Positions 5,394 through 11,066 of a stretch of DNA of 11,066 nucleotides are shown piece after piece. The first letter of the stretch is position 1. Each line of letters opens with the position of its first letter. Made by a program: the position numbers and the translations under genes. Source of the DNA: Hyphomicrobiales bacterium. Its GTDB lineage: Bacteria > Pseudomonadota > Alphaproteobacteria > Rhizobiales > Xanthobacteraceae. Under the pieces are notes generated by a model. That model searched no databases. It was given only the letters and a program-made list of their open reading frames with translations, and was not told the origin of the DNA. Location of the stretch: contig JACQDO010000127.1 of assembly GCA_016201085.1 (NCBI GenBank), forward strand, positions 1-11,066, given 5' to 3'.

Positions 5394-6644
5394 ATGCGCT
5401 TTTCGCGAATCGTAACACCGTTGCTGTGCGGCGCGGCGCTGACGCTGGGCCTCGGCGCCGCCGCGCCGGCGGAAGAGCTGCGCCTCGGCTTTATCGCGCC
5501 GATGACCGGCCTGTTCGCCCAGGTCGGCAAGGACATGAGCGACGGCTTCAACATGTATCTCGAGGAACACGGCAACAAGCTCGGCGGCATGGACGTGAAA
5601 TTCATCGTCGAGGACGACCAGGCCAAGCCCGATCTCGGCGTCACCAAGGCCAAGAAGCTGATCCTCAACGACAAGGTACACATGTTCATCGGCGGAGTGC
5701 TGGCCTCCACCGGCTACGCGCTGGCGCCGGTGAGCACCGCCGAGAAGACCATCTATATCCCGTCGATTCCGGCGGCCGACGATCTCACCCAGCGCGAGGC
5801 CGGCAAGTATCCCTATTTGATCCGCACCGGCTGGTCGTCGTCGCAGCCCAACCATCCGTACGGGCAATGGGCGTGCGAGCAGGGCTACAAGAAGATCGCC
5901 ATCGTCGCCGCCGATTATGCCTTCGGCTACGAGCAGGCCGGCGGCTTCCAGAAGGCGTTCGAGGATTGCGGCGGCAAGATCGTGCAGAAAATCTGGCCGC
6001 CGCTCGGCAACAAGGATTTCGGGCCGTACATTCCGACCATCAAGGCGGACGCCGACGCCGTGTTCTCGCTGATGGTGGGGCCGATGGCGGCGCAATTCCC
6101 CAAGCAGTTGCGCGGGGCCGGCTACAAGAAGCCGATCCTCGGCGGCGGCACCAGCTATGACGAGTTCGCCCTGCCCTTCATGGGCGACGAAGTGGCGGGC
6201 GATTTCTCCGCGCTGCAATACAGCGCCGCGCTCACCACGCCGGCGAACGAAGCCTTCGTAAAAAAATACCGCGCCAAATACGGCAAGGTGCCGTCCTATT
6301 TCTCGGAGAGCAATTACACCACTGCGCAGTTGATCGACGAGACGATCAAGAAAGCCGGCGGCAAGTGGCCGGGCGCCGAACAGTTCGTCAAGACCATGCA
6401 GGGCCTCAAGATCGAGGCGGTGCGCGGCCCGGTCAGCTTCGACGAGCTGCGCAACCCGGTGCAGAACATCTACATCAAGAAAGTCGAGAAAAAGAAGATG
6501 TTCGGCTACGAAAAAGACGAGCTCTGGAACACGGTGATCAAAACCTATCCGGCCGTCAGCCAGTTCGGCAGCTACGGCAAGGAAGCCTTCCTCAAGCAGC
6601 CGGTCTACAGCCGCGAGTTCCCGCCCTGCAAGAACTGCGAATAG
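5394..6644 (+). CDS. ABC-type periplasmic substrate-binding protein (LivJ-like), paralog 1
   Basis: From ATG 5394 this is a 416-residue secreted protein. AGGGAG lies nine bases upstream. An in-frame ATG at 5361 would put 11 polar residues before the signal peptide and has a badly spaced AAGG. The signal peptide MRFSRIVTPLLCGAALTLGL is cut after APA, near residue 26. The mature part is a type I periplasmic binding fold (Peripla_BP_6): ELRLGFIAPMTGLFAQVGKD, VKFIVEDDQAKPDLGVTKAK, VHMFIGGVLASTGYALAPVS and DYAFGYEQAGGFQKAFEDCG. It has four mature cysteines, in WACEQ, FEDCG (30 residues apart) and the extreme C-terminus FPPCKNCE. The next gene is a close paralog, by eye about 60-65% identical. No permease or ATPase gene is adjacent. 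Family members bind branched-chain amino acids, amides or aromatic acids; the ligand is not known here. Confidence 0.88.
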   Translation: MRFSRIVTPLLCGAALTLGLGAAAPAEELRLGFIAPMTGLFAQVGKDMSDGFNMYLEEHGNKLGGMDVKFIVEDDQAKPDLGVTKAKKLILNDKVHMFIGGVLASTGYALAPVSTAEKTIYIPSIPAADDLTQREAGKYPYLIRTGWSSSQPNHPYGQWACEQGYKKIAIVAADYAFGYEQAGGFQKAFEDCGGKIVQKIWPPLGNKDFGPYIPTIKADADAVFSLMVGPMAAQFPKQLRGAGYKKPILGGGTSYDEFALPFMGDEVAGDFSALQYSAALTTPANEAFVKKYRAKYGKVPSYFSESNYTTAQLIDETIKKAGGKWPGAEQFVKTMQGLKIEAVRGPVSFDELRNPVQNIYIKKVEKKKMFGYEKDELWNTVIKTYPAVSQFGSYGKEAFLKQPVYSREFPPCKNCE

Positions 6645-6667
6645 CAGCGCATTCGCACGCCAAATAT

Positions 6668-6696
6668 AAAAACCCCGGCCTGGCGCCGGGGTTTTT
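6668..6696 (+). terminator. intrinsic terminator after paralog 1
   Basis: A 12-bp stem, AAAAACCCCGGC (6668-6679), loop CTGGC, GCCGGGGTTTTT (6685-6696), located 24 bases after the TAG stop. It ends in five T. The A-rich left arm gives a T-rich end on the opposite strand too, but no minus-strand gene ends here. The terminator after paralog 2 is nearly the same, so terminator and gene were probably duplicated together. Confidence 0.9.
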
Positions 6697-6852
6697 CGTT
6701 GGGCAAGGGCTTGTGTGGGCCACGGCCCGCCTCGCTCAACCACAGTCGCGCTATGGTTTGCGTCAGCGCCAATGCTAGGATTTCGCGTCGGACGTGACGA
6801 CCCGCACATCCAGCCGACAATGGATGGCGAAGGAACTCATCGGGAGGACGCG

Positions 6853-8124
6853 ATGAAGGACACCACGCTACCGCGAATTTCGCTTCTCTGTCTTGCCGGC
6901 GCGTTTGCGCTCGCTGCATTGACCGCGGCGTCCGCGCAAGCGCAGGCGCCCGAACTGAAGATCGGCTTTCTGGCGCCGCGCACGGGCATCATCACCCAGC
7001 TCGGCACCGACATGGTCAACGGTTTCCAGATGTACCTGGACGAGCACGGCGGCATGCTCGGCGGCGCCAAGGTGACGTTCATCGTCGAAGACGACAGGGG
7101 CACCGTCGACGGCGACGTGGCTATGGCCAAGAAGCTTATCCTGCAAGACAAGGTGGACATGCTGGTCGGCGCGGTGCTTGGCACGGCAGCCTACGCACTG
7201 GCGCCGGTTTCGAACCAGGCAAAGACGCTCTTCATCGGCACCATCACCACCGGCGACGACATTGCCCAGCGTCAATCCGACAAATTTCCGTACACCGTCT
7301 TCTCCACGTGGGTATCGTCGCAGCCGACCCATGCGCTCGGGCAATGGGCTTGCGAGCAAGGCTATAAGCGCGTCTCCGCGATCGGCACCGATTACGCCTT
7401 TGGCTACGAACAAGTTGGCGGGTTCCAGAAGGCCTTCGAGGATTGCGGCGGCAAGGTCGTGCAGAAAACCTGGGTGCCGTTCGGCAACAAGGATTTCGGG
7501 CCGTATATTCCGGGCATCAAATCCGACCTCGACGCCATCTTTTCGTTGATGGTCGGACCGATGGCGCTGCAATTCCCCAAGCAGCTGCGCGCATCCGGCA
7601 ACAAGACGATCATTCTGGGCGGCAGCACCAACTATGACGAGTTCGCCCTGCCCTTCATGGGCGACGAGGTCATCGCCGACGTCTCGGCGCACGTCTACAG
7701 CGCGGCCTTGCAGACGCCGGCCAACGAAGCCTTCGTCAAGAAATACCGCGCCAAATACGGCAAGGTGCCGTCGTATTATTCGGAAGCCAATTACGCCACT
7801 GCCATGTGGATCGACAAGACTCTGGCGAAGCACAACGGCAAGTATCCTGGGCCGGCCGAGTTCATCAAGGCGATGGCAAGCATCGAGATCGACCCGCCGC
7901 GCGGTCCGGTGCGACTCGACCTCGCGACCAAGAGTCCGATCCAGAACATCTACATCAAGAAAGTCGAGAAGAAGAAGATGTTCGGCTACGACAAGGACGA
8001 GCTCTGGAACACCGTGCTCAAGACCTACACCAACGTCAGCACATACTGGAAATACGACCCGGCGAAGTTCAAGGCGCAGCCGGTCTACAGCCGCGATTTC
8101 CCGCCCTGCAAGTACTGCGACTAG
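6853..8124 (+). CDS. ABC-type periplasmic substrate-binding protein (LivJ-like), paralog 2
   Basis: From ATG 6853 (GGGAGG five bases upstream) this gives 423 residues. The longer in-frame extension back to 6715 has no signal peptide and is rejected. The signal peptide MKDTTLPRISLLCLAGAFAL is followed by AALTAASAQAQA, with cleavage near residue 28-32. The mature protein follows paralog 1 throughout: LKIGFLAPRTGIITQLGTD, VTFIVEDDRGTVDGDV, DYAFGYEQVGGFQKAFEDCG, YDEFALPFMGDEV, QNIYIKKVEKKKMFGYDKDE and the C-terminus FPPCKYCD. The same four cysteines are kept. Differences concentrate in the first 150 mature residues (STAEKTIYIPS against SNQAKTLFIGT; GWSSSQPNHPYG against TWVSSQPTHALG). That region includes ligand-contact loops in this fold, so altered specificity is plausible. 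The gene has its own leader region of about 156 bp and its own terminator, and no transporter partners nearby. Confidence 0.88.
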   Translation: MKDTTLPRISLLCLAGAFALAALTAASAQAQAPELKIGFLAPRTGIITQLGTDMVNGFQMYLDEHGGMLGGAKVTFIVEDDRGTVDGDVAMAKKLILQDKVDMLVGAVLGTAAYALAPVSNQAKTLFIGTITTGDDIAQRQSDKFPYTVFSTWVSSQPTHALGQWACEQGYKRVSAIGTDYAFGYEQVGGFQKAFEDCGGKVVQKTWVPFGNKDFGPYIPGIKSDLDAIFSLMVGPMALQFPKQLRASGNKTIILGGSTNYDEFALPFMGDEVIADVSAHVYSAALQTPANEAFVKKYRAKYGKVPSYYSEANYATAMWIDKTLAKHNGKYPGPAEFIKAMASIEIDPPRGPVRLDLATKSPIQNIYIKKVEKKKMFGYDKDELWNTVLKTYTNVSTYWKYDPAKFKAQPVYSRDFPPCKYCD

Positions 8125-8126
8125 CA

Positions 8127-8175
8127 GCGCATGATCCCGAAAAGTGGGAACCGGTTTTCGGGAAAGATCATGCGC
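8127..8175. repeat. palindromic repeat element between stop codon and terminator of paralog 2
   Basis: A long hairpin: perfect outer arms GCGCATGATC (8127-8136) and GATCATGCGC (8166-8175), then CCGAAAA against TTTTCGG (8155-8161) with a GAAA bulge on the right side. The centre is GTGGGAACCGGTT. This matches the widespread short palindromic element of Bradyrhizobium-like genomes. It begins two bases after the TAG stop. The equivalent place after paralog 1 lacks it, so it looks inserted. It could fold in the mRNA 3' region and protect the transcript. Confidence 0.85.
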
Positions 8176-8215
8176 AAATAATAAGATCCGCGCTACTGGC
8201 GCCGCTCATAAATAC

Positions 8216-8244
8216 AAAACCCCGGCCCGGTGCCGGGGTTTTTT
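8216..8244. terminator. terminator after paralog 2, probably bidirectional
   Basis: An 11-bp stem AAAACCCCGGC (8216-8226), loop CCGGT, GCCGGGGTTTT (8232-8242), with two further T. It is nearly identical to the terminator after paralog 1. The antiporter gene on the minus strand ends at 8286, and the A-run on the left gives a T-run for that direction, so one hairpin probably ends both convergent transcripts. Confidence 0.88.
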
Positions 8245-8285
8245 GTTGCGGAGCTGCCGCGCCGGTTCGCGACCCGATGAATTGC

Positions 8286-10034
8286 CTACTTGCGGATGGC
8301 CGCCTGCTGCAACTCACGCCGAAACTCGTCGCGTTTTTCGTGCACCGAGGCAATGACCAGCCCGGTCGCCATTCCCAATCCGATCAGCGCGGCCTCCGAC
8401 AATTGCAGGCTTGCCTCGATGGTTTCCGGCACGGCGTCGGTGACGCCGATCGTATAGAGATGGCGGGCGTGGACGGCGTCGCGCGCGCGCGAGACGACGA
8501 CGATATCCGTTCGCACGGCGCGCACCTGTCTTACGATCTCGTCGATGGCTTTCTCCGCCGCGACCGTGACGATCACGGCTCGCGCGTCCGCCAGACCGCA
8601 ACTCTTGAGGAATTCCAGGTGCGTTGCGTCACCGTAGAATACCTCGCGCCCGCTGCTCCGGTGTTGCGGGACGGCATCGGCATCATGATCGACGGCAATA
8701 TAACGGACGTTGTGCCGCTCGAGCATCGAGCAGACTACCTGTCCAACGCGGCCGTATCCGACGACGATCGCATGGCCGCTACCGCCGCTCGGTGCGACGG
8801 CAAGTTCGGGAGCGAGCGCGTTGTGGTCGGCGAATTTCGGCGCCAATCGCCGTGCGACGTGAGAGAGCACCGGAATGAATGCCATCGTGATCGAGGTCAT
8901 GGCCAAAGTGAAACGCGATACATCGGCGCCTATAACCCCGAGCGCCGTCGCCAGTCCGATGCCGACGAAGGCGAACTCGCCGCCGGGACCCAGCAGAAGT
9001 CCCGTTTCGACCGCCGCCGACCATGGCAGGCGAAAGATGCGCGTGAGGCCGGCGAGCAGGATGGACTTGATGCCGATGAGGCCGACGACCGAGGCGAACA
9101 GCCACAATGGCTGGCGCGCCACTTCGCGGACATCGAGGCTCATGCCGACGGTAAAAAAGAACAAGCCAAGCAGCAGTCCCTTGAAAGGACCGATGGTTGT
9201 TTCGATGGCCTTGCGGAACTCCGTCTCGGCAAGCAGCAGGCCGGCGATGAAGGCTCCCAGCGCCATGGACAGTCCGGCAACGGCCGCGATCACCCCGGTG
9301 CCGATGATCACGAACAATGCCGCCGCTACAAATAGCTCGCTGGTCCCGCTGGAGGCGACCAGACGAAAAAGCGGTCGCAAGAACAACCGGCCGACGATCA
9401 CAATCGCCGTAATGGCCAGCGTCGCGTTCGTGAGCGCCAGCAATAGGCTAGCCATGACCGAACTGCTCGCGCCGGTACCGAGAATGGAGACAAAGAGCAA
9501 AACCGGTATCACCGCCAAGTCTTGCGCCAAAAGCACGGAAAAACTGGCGCGTCCGGCAGTCGTGGCAAGGCGTCCCTGGTTGGAGAGAACCTCGACAACG
9601 ATCGCTGTCGACGACAAGGCAAGGCAGGCGCCGAGGACGATCGACACGGCGGGGGCGTTGCCGGCCAGAAAGGCGATGCCGCCGATGATGGCGGCCGAAA
9701 GGATGATCTGCAGGCTGCCGAGCCCGAACACCAGGCGGCGCATCGCCTTCAATCGTTCGTAGGATAACTCCATGCCGATCAAGAAGAGCAGGAAGACAAC
9801 GCCAAGCTCGGCAAAGCCGGCGACGTTCTTGGCATCGACGACGGTGACCCAATAGAGAAATGGAAACGCGCCGATGAGCGAGCCCAGGCCCAGCGGACCG
9901 AGCAGCGCCCCGGCCGCAAGGTAGCCAAGCACGGGGTTGACCCCCCAGCGGCGCACCACAGGAATAACGACGCCGGCCGTGCCAAGCACCACAAGCGCAT
10001 CGCTGTAGGCATCAATATTGATCGCTGCTGCCAT
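8286..10034 (-). CDS. CPA2-family (Kef-type) cation/proton antiporter with RCK domain
   Basis: A 582-residue inner-membrane protein. Residues about 10-395 are a CPA2 transport domain with some 11-13 hydrophobic segments. It includes VNPVLGYLAAGALLGP, LGVVFLLFLIGMELS, the Kef signature LALSSTAIVVEVLSNQGR (about 139-156), VLLAQDLAVIPVLL with the family aspartate near 172, GAFIAGLLLAETEFRKAI and GLLLGPGGEFAFVGIG (345-360). From about residue 420 follows a TrkA-N/RCK domain: HAIVVGYGRVGQVV (NAD-binding GxGxxG at 426-431), AVDHD with Asp449, and VFYGDATHLEFLKSCGL. There is no TrkA-C domain. Kef proteins export K+ for H+ uptake, and E. coli KefB/KefC are gated by glutathione adducts of electrophiles. 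Gating here is not readable from the sequence. The start at 10034 gives a normal N-terminus, though its Shine-Dalgarno is weak. Confidence 0.9.
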   Translation of the reverse strand: MAAAINIDAYSDALVVLGTAGVVIPVVRRWGVNPVLGYLAAGALLGPLGLGSLIGAFPFLYWVTVVDAKNVAGFAELGVVFLLFLIGMELSYERLKAMRRLVFGLGSLQIILSAAIIGGIAFLAGNAPAVSIVLGACLALSSTAIVVEVLSNQGRLATTAGRASFSVLLAQDLAVIPVLLFVSILGTGASSSVMASLLLALTNATLAITAIVIVGRLFLRPLFRLVASSGTSELFVAAALFVIIGTGVIAAVAGLSMALGAFIAGLLLAETEFRKAIETTIGPFKGLLLGLFFFTVGMSLDVREVARQPLWLFASVVGLIGIKSILLAGLTRIFRLPWSAAVETGLLLGPGGEFAFVGIGLATALGVIGADVSRFTLAMTSITMAFIPVLSHVARRLAPKFADHNALAPELAVAPSGGSGHAIVVGYGRVGQVVCSMLERHNVRYIAVDHDADAVPQHRSSGREVFYGDATHLEFLKSCGLADARAVIVTVAAEKAIDEIVRQVRAVRTDIVVVSRARDAVHARHLYTIGVTDAVPETIEASLQLSEAALIGLGMATGLVIASVHEKRDEFRRELQQAAIRK

Positions 10035-10087
10035 TCAATCCCACTTGGTTCTCCGACGCCAAATTCGAAATCGGCCGGTCGGCGAGG

Positions 10088-10834
10088 CTACATGGCCCGG
10101 AACGCGCGGAAAAGCTGCACGATCGAGATCGTCACGATCAGCAGGCCCACGGCGATCATCAGACCGCGCGCGGGCACGCGCTTGACGATCCATCCGCCGA
10201 ATGGCGCCGCCAGCACGCCGCCGAGAACGAGCGGAATGAGATGCTCCAGCGACGAGGCGCCAAGTTCGGCAAAGAATGTGGTCGCCGCCGCGACGGCCAC
10301 GAAGAATTCGGTGGTATTGACCGAGCCCACGGCGTGGCGCGGCGCATGCCCCGAGCCGACCAGCGTCGTGGTGGTCAGCGGTCCCCAGCCGCCGCCGCCG
10401 CTGGCGTCAAGAAATCCCGCGACAAATCCGAGCGGCTCCGTCCAGCCGGCGAGCTTGCGCGGTACCAGCGCGATCCGCATCGATTTCCAGAGAATATACA
10501 GTCCCATGATCAGCAAATAGCCGTAGACGAAACGGCGCGCGGCGGTGACGTCGATGTTCGAAAGAATCCAGGCGCCCAAAATGGCGCCCAGTACGCCGGC
10601 CACGCCGAGGCGCGCCACCATCCGCCAGTCCACATTGCGATGATAGATGTGCGAGGCCGCCGATGCGCCGGTGGTGAATATCTCGGCGGTATGCACCAGC
10701 GCGCTGGCCTGGGCCGGCGGCAGGCCGATGGCCAGCAGCGCGGCGTTCGTCAGCACGCCGTAGGCCATGCCGAGCGCACCGTCGACCAGTTGTGCTACGA
10801 ATCCGACGACGAAGAAAAGCCACCAGGTATCCAT
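10088..10834 (-). CDS. TauE/SafE family exporter
   Basis: A 248-residue integral membrane protein with about 7-8 hydrophobic segments and the two half-repeats of the TauE/SafE (DUF81) family. The first half has FVAQLVDGALGMAYGVLTN (residues 12-30) and the second LGFVAGFLDASGGGGWGPLT (135-154). Further signs are AIGLPPAQASALVHTAEIFT and VGSVNTTEFFVAVAAATTFF. The family exports sulfite, sulfoacetate and other organosulfur or small organic anions across the inner membrane; the substrate here is unknown. The ATG at 10834 has AGAGGG eight bases upstream. The gene ends 53 bp before the antiporter start on the same strand, so the two may be read together, although no functional link is established. 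Confidence 0.9.
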   Translation of the reverse strand: MDTWWLFFVVGFVAQLVDGALGMAYGVLTNAALLAIGLPPAQASALVHTAEIFTTGASAASHIYHRNVDWRMVARLGVAGVLGAILGAWILSNIDVTAARRFVYGYLLIMGLYILWKSMRIALVPRKLAGWTEPLGFVAGFLDASGGGGWGPLTTTTLVGSGHAPRHAVGSVNTTEFFVAVAAATTFFAELGASSLEHLIPLVLGGVLAAPFGGWIVKRVPARGLMIAVGLLIVTISIVQLFRAFRAM

Positions 10835-10940
10835 GGAAATTGCCCTCTGGGCGATCCTAGCGGAGGCAACGCTGTAAGATCAAACAAGGCCGGCGCATCG
10901 TCGCGACGCGTTACGCATCGAACTCGACAGGTGATGAAAC

Positions 10941-11066
10941 ATGAATCTGTCCTACGCGCAAAACATGGAAGATTATCATTTGTCGCTTGCCTTCGCCGGG
11001 CAAGCGACCGGCAGCTATATCGATATCGGTGCCGGGCATCCGGTGGCCGACAATGTGTCGTTTTGG
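10941..11066 (+). CDS. FkbM-family methyltransferase, N-terminal fragment (runs off the window)
   Basis: Only the first 42 codons are present, open to the right edge. They read MNLSYAQNMEDYHLSLAF, then GSYIDIGAGHPVADNVSFW. SYAQN-x-ED near the N-terminus, followed about 20 residues later by YIDIGAGHPVxDxV, is the usual opening of FkbM-type SAM-dependent methyltransferases. In these, the (V/I)DIGA segment is the SAM-binding glycine-containing loop. AGGTG lies upstream of the ATG at suitable spacing. Such genes often modify surface polysaccharides or glycolipids in this group. The gene is divergent from the TauE/SafE gene across 106 bp. In that gap I see only a short CGTCGCGACG palindrome (10899-10908) and a CGCATCG direct repeat, too weak to call. 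Confidence 0.75.
   Translation, partial: MNLSYAQNMEDYHLSLAFAGQATGSYIDIGAGHPVADNVSFW

Noticed and set aside
5250..6809. Minus-strand open frame of 519 codons over the first binding-protein gene
   Set aside because: It is antisense to a gene with clear signal peptide, family motifs, ribosome-binding site and terminator. Its Arg/Leu/Val/Ala-rich product has no recognisable domain and is the expected mirror frame of GC-rich coding DNA.
6715..6852. 46-codon N-terminal extension of paralog 2
   Set aside because: No start context, no similarity to paralog 1, and it would bury the signal peptide. GGGAGG before 6853 supports the shorter form.
6868..7833. Minus-strand open frame of 321 codons antisense to paralog 2
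   Set aside because: It mirrors the shadow frame seen over paralog 1, because the two sense genes are paralogous. It has no motifs and no ribosome-binding site evidence.
7806..9335. Plus-strand open frame of 509 codons spanning the end of paralog 2 and the antiporter
   Set aside because: It runs through a real gene's 3' end, a palindromic repeat and a terminator, then antisense to the antiporter. The product is low-complexity Arg/Asp/Gly-rich and has no domain.
8875..9762. Plus-strand open frame of 295 codons antisense to the antiporter
   Set aside because: Ser/Thr/Arg/Pro-rich composition with no domain; the minus-strand frame has a full CPA2 transport domain and Kef signature.
10835..10940. 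CGTCGCGACG palindrome and CGCATCG direct repeat as an operator for the divergent TauE/FkbM genes
   Set aside because: Short GC-rich palindromes are frequent by chance at this composition, and no regulator gene is adjacent.

Overview
The window is GC-rich DNA from an alphaproteobacterium, most likely of the Hyphomicrobiales (Bradyrhizobium / Rhodopseudomonas / Pseudolabrys type). The main reasons are a DUF6894-type small protein, a tiny Cys-rich lipoprotein and branched-chain-amino-acid-type binding proteins of the kind abundant in that group. Two palindromic intergenic repeats sharing the core GTGGGAACCGGTT also look typical of it. No tRNA, rRNA, CRISPR array, transposase, integrase or phage gene was seen.

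Layout. (1) 163-866, minus strand: three very small genes, a DUF6894-like protein, a 47-residue lipoprotein and an 86-residue secreted protein; the last two are translationally close. (2) 968-5260: a compact redox/electrophile-response neighbourhood. It holds a broken DODA/LigB-type ring-opening dioxygenase gene, a DoxX membrane protein, a divergent LysR regulator, an HxlR regulator with a single cysteine, a divergent NAD(P)H-dependent FMN reductase, and a pirin. The families match those governed by quinone- and aromatic-sensing circuits elsewhere (YhaJ-YqjF and the pirin YhaK in E. coli; YodB-AzoR1 and MhqR targets in Bacillus). A quinone/aromatic electrophile stress role is therefore the best inference. 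(3) 5394-8244: two tandem paralogous periplasmic ABC-type binding proteins, each with its own strong intrinsic terminator. There are no permease or ATPase genes beside them. Both end in an unusual conserved C-terminal CxxC. A palindromic element sits between stop codon and terminator of the second copy only. (4) 8286-10834, minus strand: a Kef-type CPA2 cation/proton antiporter with an NAD-binding RCK domain, and a TauE/SafE-family exporter. (5) 10941 to the right edge: the start of an FkbM-family methyltransferase.

How it fits together. The LysR gene is divergent from doxX and the HxlR gene is divergent from the FMN reductase gene; the two regulator genes converge with only 6 bp between their stops. 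The reductase and pirin form a two-gene operon. The dioxygenase has lost about 60-65 residues, including two conserved motifs, and shifts frame at the join, so the detoxification set seems to be decaying or reorganised here. I found no clear new defence or mobile system. The most unusual items are the paired binding proteins with C-terminal CxxC, the element insertion visible by comparing the two copies, and the deleted dioxygenase.
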